Notes: generated by a model not told the origin, from the letters alone. A stretch of DNA of 14,208 bases from Deltaproteobacteria bacterium (GCA_013286765.1 JABDFB010000055.1:1-14208); one strand, 5' to 3'. Counted from the first letter of the stretch, positions 1 through 7,020 are shown. Numbers and translations are program-made.

Positions 1-990
1 CTTCTTACTCCAGTACTGCTCGCTATTGCTTGCGCCAATGGACCGCAACTGCGTCAGCCCTCTGATAATGATCGAGATGAGGCGGCAGGTGCGCCATTTC
101 GCGATTCGCCGTCCTACAATTCCCCTTACCGTGATAGTGGGGCTCCCGGTGCTATAGATCGGAATCCCAGTACTCAACGATTGGAATCTGCGGTACAGCC
201 AAAAAAGAAATTGGTCGTTTTTGCATTTTGGAATAATACGCCGGTTGGAGATGAAACACTTGGTGCTCAGGCCGCCGACGAATTGAGCGAGTTGCTGAGC
301 GCAGAAAATGTGATCATCGCTGATGGGCCGAGGAATCCACTGAAGACGATCGACTATATTCAAGGGGATCGCATCAAAATGGCTCAACTGATCCAAGAGG
401 GGAAACGCTTAGGGGTTTCTCTGATTGCGATTGGAAAAATAGCAAAGGTCACGCTACGACAGGATGCCGACCCAGTCGGATTATTGCGCAAGAAATATTC
501 CTGGGCGGCAGCCGACCTGGAAGTCAAACTCTACGACGTGCAATCAGGTCGCGAAATCCTAGCGTCGGCAAAATCTGGACAAGTCTCCGATCGAACGTTG
601 GCAATCTTTGAAGGAAGAAACCTCGACGATGCTTCTTACCGCATGCAATTGACCGGCGAGGCCGTTCGACAGGCTCTGCAAGAAGCTGTACCTGACATTG
701 TGCGGTCTTTTGGGAAAACGCTCTGGCAGGGCCGAATAGCGAAAATTTCGGGATCAAAATTTTTCATCAGTGCAGGTCGAGCATCTGGACTAACGATGGG
801 AGATATTCTAAAAGTAGTGGGCCTAGGAGAGGATATCTTTGATCCTGTGACTGGCGCATTTATCGGACATTCTTCGGGCCAACAAAAAGGAACGCTCGAG
901 ATTGTCGACTTTATCGGGCACGATGGCGGTGTGGCGCATGTTCATGCGGGGGGAAATTTTCAAGAGGGTGACATTGTCCAACTTTATTAA
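1..990 (+). CDS. CsgG/FlgT-like outer-membrane lipoprotein (5' end off window)
   Basis: The reading frame is open from base 1 to the TAA at 988-990, giving 329 visible residues, so the gene starts left of the window. Visible residues 1-10 (LLTPVLLAIA) are the end of a signal peptide core. Cys11 follows Ala-Ile-Ala, a slightly off-consensus lipobox, so the protein is probably a lipoprotein. Residues 12-65 form a polar linker rich in Asp, Arg, Pro and Ser. From residue 71 (LVVFAFWNNTP) the fold resembles the nucleotide-binding-like core of CsgG/FlgO-type proteins. The last ~85 residues, with motifs SAGRASGLTMGDIL, DPVTG and FQEGDIVQLY, match the C-terminal beta domain seen in CsgG/FlgT-like lipoproteins. 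The family includes outer-membrane export channels and flagellar/envelope assembly factors; which role applies cannot be seen. A TTG at 181 could pose as a start, but it would remove the lipobox. The stop lies inside lipB, so the two genes are probably co-transcribed and translationally coupled. Confidence 0.75.
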   Translation, partial: LLTPVLLAIACANGPQLRQPSDNDRDEAAGAPFRDSPSYNSPYRDSGAPGAIDRNPSTQRLESAVQPKKKLVVFAFWNNTPVGDETLGAQAADELSELLSAENVIIADGPRNPLKTIDYIQGDRIKMAQLIQEGKRLGVSLIAIGKIAKVTLRQDADPVGLLRKKYSWAAADLEVKLYDVQSGREILASAKSGQVSDRTLAIFEGRNLDDASYRMQLTGEAVRQALQEAVPDIVRSFGKTLWQGRIAKISGSKFFISAGRASGLTMGDILKVVGLGEDIFDPVTGAFIGHSSGQQKGTLEIVDFIGHDGGVAHVHAGGNFQEGDIVQLY

Positions 991-1684
991 CGGTGAAGAA
1001 CTCAGAATTGAATTCAGACGGCATCAGAGAAACAAACCCTGGACCTATGCCAACCTAGATTTGAGACAGCGGCAACTCGCGGAGCAAGTAAGCGCTGGAG
1101 AGCCCGGCTGGTTGATACTATCGGAGCTTGCTCCGGTAATTACTCTCGGTAGAAGAACGCCCCCCTCAGATCTCGGATCGATCGATTATACCAAGCTCGG
1201 AATTGAAATCCATCGAACGGATCGCGGAGGACTGGCAACTTCGCATGGTCCTGGGCAATGGGTTGTTTTTCCGGTAGAAAAACTCGAACGTCTGACCGGT
1301 GATCCTAGGGGAGTTCGCAAAGCAGTGTGTTTGCTACTTCAAGTAGCTCTCGAGGTCGGTCGATTTTACGAATCGGCGGCAGAGATTCGCCAGGGGCGGG
1401 AACTCGGAGTGTGGACCCCAAGAGGAAAGTTTGCATCGGTGGGGATCCATATCAAAAATGGTGTTTTGCTGCATGGGTTGGCTGTGAACGGATACCGAAC
1501 GCCAACTAGCTTTGTCGGATTGCGGCCCTGCGGATTAGACGCGCCTGTGGATTTTTTGCTTAGCGAAGCCAATGAAGAAGAATTTTTGGAGTTGGGTCAG
1601 CGAATTATCGATGCATTTGGGAAGATATTTGAGATTCCTGCAAAGCGGCAGTTGGGAGAAAAAAAAGCGCAGTACGCCTTTTAG
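974..1684 (+). CDS. lipB: lipoyl(octanoyl) transferase LipB
   Basis: LipB moves an octanoyl group from acyl carrier protein to lipoyl-domain lysines of the dehydrogenase and glycine-cleavage complexes, in the cytoplasm, before LipA inserts sulfur. Family motifs are present in order: GRRTPP (about 58-63), RGGLATSHGPGQWVVFPV around His91, GKFASVGIHIKNGVLLHGLAVNG with Lys152, and GLRPCGL with Cys186. Lys152 and Cys186 correspond to the catalytic Lys/Cys pair of the family. I chose the TTG at 974 because AAGAGGG (962-968) sits five bases upstream; a GTG at 968 overlaps that site, and in-frame codons further left lack one. The product is 236 residues, slightly longer than the usual 210-230. It overlaps the preceding gene by 17 nt. 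Its last codons double as the terminator of the convergent tRNA-Val. No lipA is in the window. Confidence 0.93.
   Translation: MSNFINGEELRIEFRRHQRNKPWTYANLDLRQRQLAEQVSAGEPGWLILSELAPVITLGRRTPPSDLGSIDYTKLGIEIHRTDRGGLATSHGPGQWVVFPVEKLERLTGDPRGVRKAVCLLLQVALEVGRFYESAAEIRQGRELGVWTPRGKFASVGIHIKNGVLLHGLAVNGYRTPTSFVGLRPCGLDAPVDFLLSEANEEEFLELGQRIIDAFGKIFEIPAKRQLGEKKAQYAF
1659..1682 (-). terminator. Intrinsic terminator of tRNA-Val, inside the end of lipB
   Basis: Read on the - strand, AAAAGGCG-TACTG-CGCTTTT can form an eight-pair stem (three strong GC pairs, one G-U, four A-T) with a five-base loop, followed by eight T (complement of the A run 1659-1666). It lies about 30 nt past the tRNA 3' end. On the + strand the same stem is followed only by TTTTAG, so it may stop lipB transcripts weakly. 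Confidence 0.6.
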
Positions 1685-1713
1685 TGCCCGCAGGCCTGTG
1701 TCGGCGAAATAAA

Positions 1714-1788
1714 TGGTTGGCGCGATTGGGATTGAACCAACGACCCCCACCGTGTCAAGGTGGTGCTCTCCCGCTGAGCTACGCGCCA
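1714..1788 (-). tRNA. tRNA-Val (anticodon GAC)
   Basis: The - strand folds as a complete cloverleaf: acceptor TGGCGCG with CGCGCCA, D arm GCTC/GAGC, anticodon arm CCACC-TTGACAC-GGTGG, T arm GTTGG-TTCAATC-CCAAT, discriminator A and an encoded CCA (complement of 1714-1716). The seven-base anticodon loop gives GAC, reading valine GUC/GUU codons. It is 75 nt long and begins with U rather than the usual G, paired to A. It is flanked by a consensus-like promoter and an intrinsic terminator of its own. Confidence 0.97.
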
Positions 1789-1809
1789 ATCTTCCTGAGG
1801 CCTATGAGC

Positions 1810-1838
1810 CTTATAGCCGCCCTTCCATGAACAGTCAA
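1810..1838 (-). promoter_or_regulatory. sigma70-type promoter of tRNA-Val
   Basis: On the - strand, TTGACT (complement of 1833-1838) and TATAAG (complement of 1810-1815) are separated by exactly 17 bases. Expected initiation is near 1803, leaving a leader of about 15 nt before the tRNA at 1788. A GC-rich stretch before the start is compatible with stringent-type control, which is inference. Confidence 0.75.
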
Positions 1839-1840
1839 CG

Positions 1841-1860
1841 TTTTAGGGTATTTTAGGGTA
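1841..1860. repeat. Two tandem copies of TTTTAGGGTA
   Basis: The ten-base unit TTTTAGGGTA occurs at 1841-1850 and again at 1851-1860, identical in both copies. The second copy overlaps the left arm of the inverted repeat at 1857-1866. It lies just upstream of the tRNA-Val -35 element on the other strand, so it could be an upstream binding element, or chance. Confidence 0.8.
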
Positions 1861-1943
1861 TCCGATGAAGATATGTAACGCGACGACTATCGGGCTGCCG
1901 CCTGCACAAAGAAGGGATCTCAGATTTATCGGATACCTTTTTT
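1855..1943 (+). ncRNA. Candidate structured RNA or large intrinsic terminator
   Basis: The sequence GGTATCCGAT (1857-1866) is repeated as its exact reverse complement ATCGGATACC (1928-1937). The helix extends inward (GAA with TTT, one G-U) and outward (AG with TT, one G-U) to about 15 pairs. Six T follow (1938-1943). The enclosed 55 bases include a small CGG-GCTG-CCG hairpin. A long closing helix ending in a T run is typical of a small RNA with its own terminator, a riboswitch-like domain, or a terminator for read-through from the left. No coding frame or known RNA family is recognised. Confidence 0.35.
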
Positions 1944-1964
1944 GAATGTCCCGGTTCTTGCATC

Positions 1965-1973
1965 TGCTAAAAT
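1965..1973 (+). promoter_or_regulatory. Possible extended -10 promoter of the response regulator
   Basis: TGCTAAAAT carries the TG-N extension and a TAAAAT -10-like hexamer. No good -35 is found at 16-18 bases. Initiation would fall near 1980, consistent with translation starting at the ATG at 1996 rather than at in-frame codons further left. Confidence 0.4.
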
Positions 1974-1995
1974 AAGCTCGAGGCTCATTCAAAAC

Positions 1996-2361
1996 ATGAA
2001 AAAGGGAAATATCCTGATTGTCGAAGACGATGATGATATTCGATTTTCGCTAAAAGAAATGCTGGAGATTGAAGGTTATCAGGTCGATATTGCCCGAAAC
2101 GGACGAGAAGGGCTCGATGTTCTGTCACAATTAGACTTCCCTTGTCTGATTCTCCTAGATCTTATGATGCCGGTGATGAGTGGCGATGAATTTCTTTTGG
2201 CAAAAAATCAGCTGCCTGAAATCGCAAAAATTCCTGTTATCATTGTTTCCGCAGTGGCGGATCGCACAAGAGTAGATCGGCCCGGGGTTGTCCAGTTCGT
2301 GAGGAAACCGATTCATATGGAGACGCTGCTCAGAGTGGTCGAAGAGTACTGTTTACAATAA
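1996..2361 (+). CDS. Single-domain (CheY-like) response regulator
   Basis: The 121-residue product is only a receiver domain. Acidic pocket residues Asp11-Asp14 follow the first strand (NILIVEDDDD). Asp55 in LLDLMMP is the phospho-acceptor, Ser85 in VIIVSA takes the Thr/Ser switch position, and Lys104-Pro105 is the conserved pair at strand 5. No output domain follows, so it acts through protein partners or in a phosphorelay; no histidine kinase is in the window. The ATG at 1996 gives a standard receiver length; a TTG at 1942 would add 18 residues unlike the family. GAGG at 1980-1983 is a distant ribosome-binding site (12 bases). The next gene is a cyclase separated by 117 nt with its own promoter candidates, so joint function is possible but unproven. 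Confidence 0.9.
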   Translation: MKKGNILIVEDDDDIRFSLKEMLEIEGYQVDIARNGREGLDVLSQLDFPCLILLDLMMPVMSGDEFLLAKNQLPEIAKIPVIIVSAVADRTRVDRPGVVQFVRKPIHMETLLRVVEEYCLQ

Positions 2362-2370
2362 TCCAAAACT

Positions 2371-2425
2371 GGAGCTTTTACCTCTAGGCTTTGTCAAGCT
2401 GCCGCTAGCATGAGGTAAAATCTCT
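2371..2425. repeat. Inverted repeat with nested hairpin between regulator and cyclase
   Basis: TTTTACCTC (2376-2384) and GAGGTAAAA (2412-2420) are exact reverse complements. After one mismatch, GAG (2372-2374) pairs with CTC (2422-2424). Inside lies GCTT-TGTC-AAGC (2388-2399), another perfect stem. No T tract follows, so it is not a standard terminator; it may be an operator, a processed 3' end or a leader structure. Confidence 0.5.
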
Positions 2426-2429
2426 CGCT

Positions 2430-2458
2430 TTGGAATAGGTTTGTTTACAATATATATA
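2430..2458 (+). promoter_or_regulatory. Putative promoter of the adenylate cyclase gene
   Basis: TTGGAA (2430-2435) and TATATA (2453-2458) are spaced by 17 bases, about 20 nt before the GTG start at 2479. TTGTCA (2391) with TAAAAT (2416) is a weaker alternative with a 19-base spacer that lies inside the dyad. Confidence 0.4.
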
Positions 2459-2478
2459 CAGTAAGAGATGATTTAGCA

Positions 2479-4797
2479 GTGCTGAACCGATTGTGGGTAC
2501 TCTGCCTTCCATTTGTGTTTTTCTTTACTCTTTGCTACTGGGTCACGGAGTTGGGTGTTCAGGGGCGGCTAAATGTTCCGATTCTGCGTGAAGGGGTGTA
2601 TCCACCTCTCAGTAAATTTCGCAATTTTTTAACTGATATTAAATTTAAAGTCCGTGGCACTCAGAAGCCAAAAAACAAAATCGTCATTGTTGATATTGAC
2701 AGCCCCGCACTAGAAACCCTGGGACGGTGGCCTTGGCATCGCGATGTTAGTGCCTTTTTGATTGAAAAAACTTTTGCAGCCGGAGCGAAAGTAGTCGGTC
2801 TGGATATTGTTTTTTCTGAGCCGGATAGACGCGTCCCTGAAGATCTTGGGAAGCTTCTTCAGCAAAAAAACCTAGGAAATCTCATTCAACAATTTGAAAC
2901 GGATCGGCAGCTAGAAGAAGCTATCAAACGCCATAGCAACGGTCTCGTTCTGGCGTGGGAGACGGAACAATATTGCCAGCCGTATTATTCATCGCCGAAT
3001 GAGTGCCCGGTGGATGATCCGAATGCAGTAGGGCTGTATAAGAAAGACTTTGAAAAATTCGGTATTCAGATTGCGCAAAACTGGGATCGATTTCTTCCTA
3101 AGGCTACCCCGCTGATTTCTTTTCTAGCTCCGATTATTAATATTCCCCAGTACACGGCAGTTGCAAACCACTGCGGCTATATTAATACTGTATTGGATAG
3201 TGACGGAGTGATTCGAAGAACCCATATCGTAACTATAGCTGGCGGGAAACCCTATCCCTCATTGCCGTTAGAAATGGCACGGATCGGACTAAATGAAGAA
3301 CTTCAGGTTACTTTGGGCGAAAATCAAGGGCTGGCATCGATCGGTTTTGCTCACTCTAATCGAAAAATCGAAACGACACCTCTAGGAGTGATGGAGATTA
3401 ATTTTCGGGGACCGAGCGATGCTTTTCCACATCTTCCGGCTCTGGATCTACTCAGTGAGAACGATACTATTGAGGATCCCTATTACCAGAGGCTCACCGG
3501 ACAGAAAAAGTCGGACCTGTTAAAGGATGCTTATGTACTAGTGGGTTTGTCGGCCATTGGTGTTTTTGATATGCGTCATTTTCCATTTCAGACCAATTCG
3601 CCAGGTGTTGATGGGCATGCAAATATTTTAGATAATCTGCTCTCCGGCGATCCTCTGATACCGTCTAGTGCTGGAAGCAAAATCTGGCTGCCCTTTATAA
3701 TGATTTTTGGAATACTGCTCTTTGCGTCTCTCACTCAGATTTTAGATGCGATACCGGCTTTACTTCTATTTTTGGTAGTGTTATCAGCGATTTGGTACAT
3801 TGATTTCAAGGTTTTGTTTAAGAAAAATGAAGATTGGAATACAATCTATTTCTATCTAGAGATCATCACTGTTTTTGTGTTTTCTGTTGTGGCGAAATAT
3901 ATCACCGAGGAACGAAGTAAAAAGTTTATCCGAGGTGCTTTCTCCAAATATGTTGCGCCGCAAGTCGTCGAATCCATATTGAAAGATCCAACTAAGCTCT
4001 CGTTGGGAGGGGAAAGAAAAGAAGTCAGCATCCTTTTCTCAGATATTCGCGGGTTTACGACGTTTTCCGAGAAGTTAGATGCAAAAACGCTATCTTCGTT
4101 CCTAAATGACTATCTGGGAATCATGACAAATATTGTCTTTAAGAACCAGGGTACATTGGACAAGTATATTGGCGATGCGGTCATGGCCTTTTGGGGGGCC
4201 CCTTTGGACCTGCCAGAGCACGGCTGGAATGCCTGTGACGCCGCCATACAAATGCAAAAGGCGCTGGATGAGAATAGGGCTAGGTATAAACAAACTTTTG
4301 GACTAGACGTCAGTATTGGAATTGGAATAAATTCAGGCCTAGTTAGCGTTGGAAACATGGGTTCGGAACAGACATTTGAATACACAGTAATTGGTGATCA
4401 CGTCAATCTGGCATCTAGGCTAGAAGGTATCACTAAAGAATATGGCGTTGCTATCGTGACCAGCCGCTATACACTGGATGCAATAAAAAAATCGGGAAAG
4501 CCACTCTGGCCTCATCGGGTTTTGGACCGCGTGAAGGTAAAAGGTAAGGATGAAGCGGTAGAGTTGGTTCAAATACTAGAACGAGAATATGCAATTGATG
4601 GATTAAGATTATTTGAAGAAGGCAGACAATACTACTTAGCTCGGAATTGGGCGGAAGCAATCGAGAAGTTTAAAGAAGCCGAGGCAAAGTTGTCTCAGGA
4701 CGGACCCTGCGAGGTCTATATCGAACGGTGCATGGAATTTCAGAAACAGCCACCCGAAACAGATTGGGATGGTAGCTGGAGAATGACGACGAAATAG
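2479..4797 (+). CDS. CHASE2-domain class III adenylate cyclase
   Basis: The enzyme should convert ATP to cAMP under control of an extracytoplasmic sensor. The order is: an N-terminal membrane helix (about 4-24); a large periplasmic CHASE2 domain (about 60-385, with IVIVDIDSPAL and GRWPWHRD); three membrane helices (about 402-420, 427-445, 457-477); then a cyclase domain (about 515-700). Catalytic residues are visible: metal ligands Asp522 (FSDIRGFT) and Asp566 (YIGDAVMAFWGAP), purine-site Lys562 with Thr636 (EYTVIGD), and transition-state Asn643 and Arg647. Lys plus Thr, rather than Glu/Cys, points to an adenylate, class IIIb-like enzyme. The C-terminal tail (FEEGRQYYLARNWAEAIEKF, then DWDGSWRMTTK) is the TPR-like tail often found on this architecture. 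The GTG start has AAGAGA about ten bases upstream. The ligand of the CHASE2 domain is unknown. It is convergent with the LysM lipoprotein gene, with no clear terminator between them. Confidence 0.92.
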   Translation: MLNRLWVLCLPFVFFFTLCYWVTELGVQGRLNVPILREGVYPPLSKFRNFLTDIKFKVRGTQKPKNKIVIVDIDSPALETLGRWPWHRDVSAFLIEKTFAAGAKVVGLDIVFSEPDRRVPEDLGKLLQQKNLGNLIQQFETDRQLEEAIKRHSNGLVLAWETEQYCQPYYSSPNECPVDDPNAVGLYKKDFEKFGIQIAQNWDRFLPKATPLISFLAPIINIPQYTAVANHCGYINTVLDSDGVIRRTHIVTIAGGKPYPSLPLEMARIGLNEELQVTLGENQGLASIGFAHSNRKIETTPLGVMEINFRGPSDAFPHLPALDLLSENDTIEDPYYQRLTGQKKSDLLKDAYVLVGLSAIGVFDMRHFPFQTNSPGVDGHANILDNLLSGDPLIPSSAGSKIWLPFIMIFGILLFASLTQILDAIPALLLFLVVLSAIWYIDFKVLFKKNEDWNTIYFYLEIITVFVFSVVAKYITEERSKKFIRGAFSKYVAPQVVESILKDPTKLSLGGERKEVSILFSDIRGFTTFSEKLDAKTLSSFLNDYLGIMTNIVFKNQGTLDKYIGDAVMAFWGAPLDLPEHGWNACDAAIQMQKALDENRARYKQTFGLDVSIGIGINSGLVSVGNMGSEQTFEYTVIGDHVNLASRLEGITKEYGVAIVTSRYTLDAIKKSGKPLWPHRVLDRVKVKGKDEAVELVQILEREYAIDGLRLFEEGRQYYLARNWAEAIEKFKEAEAKLSQDGPCEVYIERCMEFQKQPPETDWDGSWRMTTK

Positions 4798-4829
4798 TGC
4801 GCTTTTTATTCGGAATACGCGCGTTTGAG

Positions 4830-5705
4830 TTAAGGCTGTAAGGCCATTTCCTGATCTGTCAGGATCTTACACTGAAAGATGGCTCGTGAATGTCGCCTAG
4901 CGAGTACGCTTACATCGCTGTGGTGACTGTAAGCTTTGAACAGGCATTTTGCGACGGGATTGAACTTTGAGAAATGATAAGTTTTCGCTTTTGTCTCGAA
5001 TCGGATCACGTAAATTCCATGATGATCCTTGAGTCGGATTTTCTTAATCGTGTCAGTGAAAGAGATCGGGCTGGTCTTAATTGTTTTATGATAGATCGGC
5101 GAATCGTCTCTATACTGACTAGAGTATGGAGCTCTGGAATGTCTTTTTAACAGGGCTTTGCGCCAAACAGTCAGCAAGCGTTCGTTAAATTCTTCTTCCG
5201 AAAGTTTGAAGGGTTTTTTCAATAGCAGGGATTGCCCTAAGTAGATCCGATAGGGCGCTTTGAGATGGTTCCAGTCTGCAATTTTTTTCCAGCGTTTTGA
5301 GGTGCCGTAAATGACAGAGGAAAGAACAGACAGAGAGAGGCCTCGTTCTCTAATTTTGAAATGGCCAAATTCACTATTACCATTGTGTTGAGCAAGATGT
5401 CGGCTCGGACCTTCTTCGTGGGTCAATAGATTAACTGGGTGGCCAGGGTGTTTTGCATGGATTTGTTTCTCAATTCGAGAATCGCTTTTTCCATGCTCGG
5501 TCTCACCTTCAGTATGCATTTTCGACGAAGACTTAGAAGTTTCGCTAGAGGATTCCCCAGGTGATCCTTTGGATCCCTTACTAACGATGCCATGAATATT
5601 CGACAAATAATTCGAGCAGCCTGCGAAGAGCAGGGTCACTGCAAGTGCCACCAACCCGAAGGCCGGTTTAGTTTCTAAATTGTTGAATAGTCTTTTTGGT
5701 TCCAC
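4830..5705 (-). CDS. LysM-domain lipoprotein
   Basis: The 291-residue product begins with a basic stretch and a hydrophobic segment (about 15-27) ending in LLFAGC, so Cys30 is the likely lipidation site. Residues 41-110 are a low-complexity linker rich in Ser, Lys, Glu and His. Residues about 115-163 match a LysM domain: FKIRERGLSLSVLSSVIYG, TSKRWKKIADWN and RIYLGQSLLL fit the pattern of GD/E-start, YGxSKRWxxIxxxN and xIYxGQxL. LysM binds N-acetylglucosamine in peptidoglycan, so this is probably a cell-wall-anchored envelope protein. The remaining 120 residues are basic and unrecognised. The GTG at 5705 is the first start after an in-frame stop; no good ribosome-binding site precedes it. It lies 152 nt downstream of the hydrolase gene on the same strand, perhaps one transcript. 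Confidence 0.75.
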   Translation of the reverse strand: MEPKRLFNNLETKPAFGLVALAVTLLFAGCSNYLSNIHGIVSKGSKGSPGESSSETSKSSSKMHTEGETEHGKSDSRIEKQIHAKHPGHPVNLLTHEEGPSRHLAQHNGNSEFGHFKIRERGLSLSVLSSVIYGTSKRWKKIADWNHLKAPYRIYLGQSLLLKKPFKLSEEEFNERLLTVWRKALLKRHSRAPYSSQYRDDSPIYHKTIKTSPISFTDTIKKIRLKDHHGIYVIRFETKAKTYHFSKFNPVAKCLFKAYSHHSDVSVLARRHSRAIFQCKILTDQEMALQP

Positions 5706-5857
5706 ATCTGGCTGATCGGCAACGCCAAAATGAACTTAAGTTCTATGAAGTTGCGGTGGACGGAGAATTTTTAAGTATTAGTTTAAGAAATGAAGCGAAC
5801 TCCTGAAAACTTGGTGAGAAATCGCTATCTGAAGCGACTATAAAATATTTTTTATTT

Positions 5858-6862
5858 CTAACCCTTCGAAATAACCTTCCACCATCTACCTCCTCTTTCA
5901 GAGGGCCGTCTTCCCAGTAAGAGCTGAGCCAAAATCGTCGCTGTGACCGCTGGTGCCTCAAAGTGGATGCTGTGCCCACAGTTTTTGAGTACGACCCCAT
6001 TACAACTCTTATTTAGCGATTCTAGCCAATTGGGCAGGGCATTGGCCGGTGTCAGGGAGTCTTTTTCACCCCATATTAAACAAACTTCCGAACGAATTTG
6101 TCCAAGGACCGATTCGACCGCCAGATGGTCGCGGTAGGATTGGGCAAACTGGATCACGTCTTCTCTCTTTAAAAACCGATGGTAAGCGGAGGCAATTAAA
6201 GGAAACCATAAAGGTTCCTTCGCAAATAAGTGATTTCGGAAGGCGGGTAAACCGACCATCCCGGCCATTTTGACAGTGGAAAGCCAAACGGACTTCTGAG
6301 TTTCGTCGACAAAAATACCTGAAGGACAAGCTAAAATACCCCGCTCAGGTCCTGAATAATTCAGGCGATTTGTCACTGGCCGTTCCCCTTTTCCGCACTT
6401 ACTGAGGTAGTGAGCGGTCAGGAAACCCCCCAAAGAGTGGCCAAAAATAGTATGAGGCTTTAAGGAATCTAATGTATCTCCCAAATGGGTTAACAAAAGG
6501 TCAATGGACGGAAAGACCTTCTCTTCTGCTAAAAAGCCGCTAAAGCCTGGGAAGTCTACTAGAATAATCTCGTCAAATTGAGATCTTAGCACGGGTTGTA
6601 AAAGGGTCACTGTAGCGTTCCAGGAGAGGGGGGTATCCCCAAAACCCGGGATGAGAACAAATCGTTTGGGGTAGGAGCTATTCGATGGCCGACTCTTATA
6701 GATTTTCCGCCATAGCCCTATCTTCAAATCCCCATTACGCCGAACTTCCCAAGAATAACCTCGTTGCCTAAGAAACGCGCTGCCTAGTTTATGGATGGTC
6801 GCTAAAAGGAGATTCTGCTGGGATGTTCCTAAAATCCTAGAGAGGGATACTTCATAAGACAT
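5858..6862 (-). CDS. alpha/beta-hydrolase fold protein
   Basis: The 334-residue protein has the classic serine-hydrolase layout. The oxyanion strand is FVLIPGFGD (about 68-76). The nucleophile elbow is GHSLGG with Ser143, the acid is Asp268 in IWGEKDSLTP, and the base is His297 in NCGHSIHFEAP. A cap segment lies between about 185 and 250. No signal peptide or membrane helix is evident, so it is probably cytoplasmic. The substrate cannot be told: esterases, lipases, C-C hydrolases and haloperoxidase-like enzymes share this pattern. The ATG at 6862 has GTGAG a few bases upstream. After the catalytic His the tail ends in an arginine-rich stretch (about 317-334), and another frame stays open beyond its stop (see findings). 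It is divergent from metF across 187 nt. Confidence 0.85.
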   Translation of the reverse strand: MSYEVSLSRILGTSQQNLLLATIHKLGSAFLRQRGYSWEVRRNGDLKIGLWRKIYKSRPSNSSYPKRFVLIPGFGDTPLSWNATVTLLQPVLRSQFDEIILVDFPGFSGFLAEEKVFPSIDLLLTHLGDTLDSLKPHTIFGHSLGGFLTAHYLSKCGKGERPVTNRLNYSGPERGILACPSGIFVDETQKSVWLSTVKMAGMVGLPAFRNHLFAKEPLWFPLIASAYHRFLKREDVIQFAQSYRDHLAVESVLGQIRSEVCLIWGEKDSLTPANALPNWLESLNKSCNGVVLKNCGHSIHFEAPAVTATILAQLLLGRRPSERGGRWWKVISKG

Positions 6863-6950
6863 GTCTACTCACTACCTAATTGGCTAATGAAAATCAAAGT
6901 TATGTTTAAATCCAATTTTGTGTGGAAAGGTCGAAACTTGCCAATTGAGG

Positions 6951-7006
6951 ACAAGTTAAAACTCGTCTTGAATCAACAAGCTAAAACTTTTTGTTAATTG
7001 ACGAGT
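6951..7006. repeat. Direct and inverted repeats upstream of metF
   Basis: ACAAGTTAAAACT (6951-6963) recurs as ACAAGCTAAAACT (6976-6988), 12 of 13 identical, with start points 25 bases apart. ACTCGTC (6961-6967) recurs inverted as GACGAGT (7000-7006). The region is AT-rich and lies in the divergent spacer between the hydrolase and metF genes; it may be an operator region. No convincing sigma70 promoter could be fixed for either gene here. Confidence 0.5.
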
Positions 7007-7020
7007 AATGATAGAAAAAT

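Noticed and set aside
902..973. In-frame start near 902 (or GTG 968) for lipB
   Set aside because: The extra residues have no similarity to LipB and no ribosome-binding site; AAGAGGG at 962-968 is correctly placed only for TTG 974.
1714..1788. tRNA-Val or tRNA-Leu as an attachment site for an integrated element
   Set aside because: No integrase, no repeated tRNA 3' fragment and no compositional break is visible beside either tRNA.
1942..1995. TTG at 1942 as start of the response regulator
   Set aside because: It adds 18 residues unlike receiver domains, overlaps the T run of the hairpin at 1855-1943, and lies upstream of the likely promoter; ATG 1996 gives a normal receiver.
2450..2458. TATATATA tract as a simple-sequence repeat of interest
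   Set aside because: It is only four units and is better explained as the -10 region of the cyclase promoter.
4102..4660. Open frames on the - strand within the cyclase catalytic domain
   Set aside because: They mirror a region with every catalytic residue of a class III cyclase in frame on the + strand; no independent start signal or motif.
4807..4817. Palindrome TATTCGGAATA between the convergent cyclase and LysM genes as a terminator
   Set aside because: The stem leaves almost no loop and is AT-rich, and no T tract follows on either strand in the right place.
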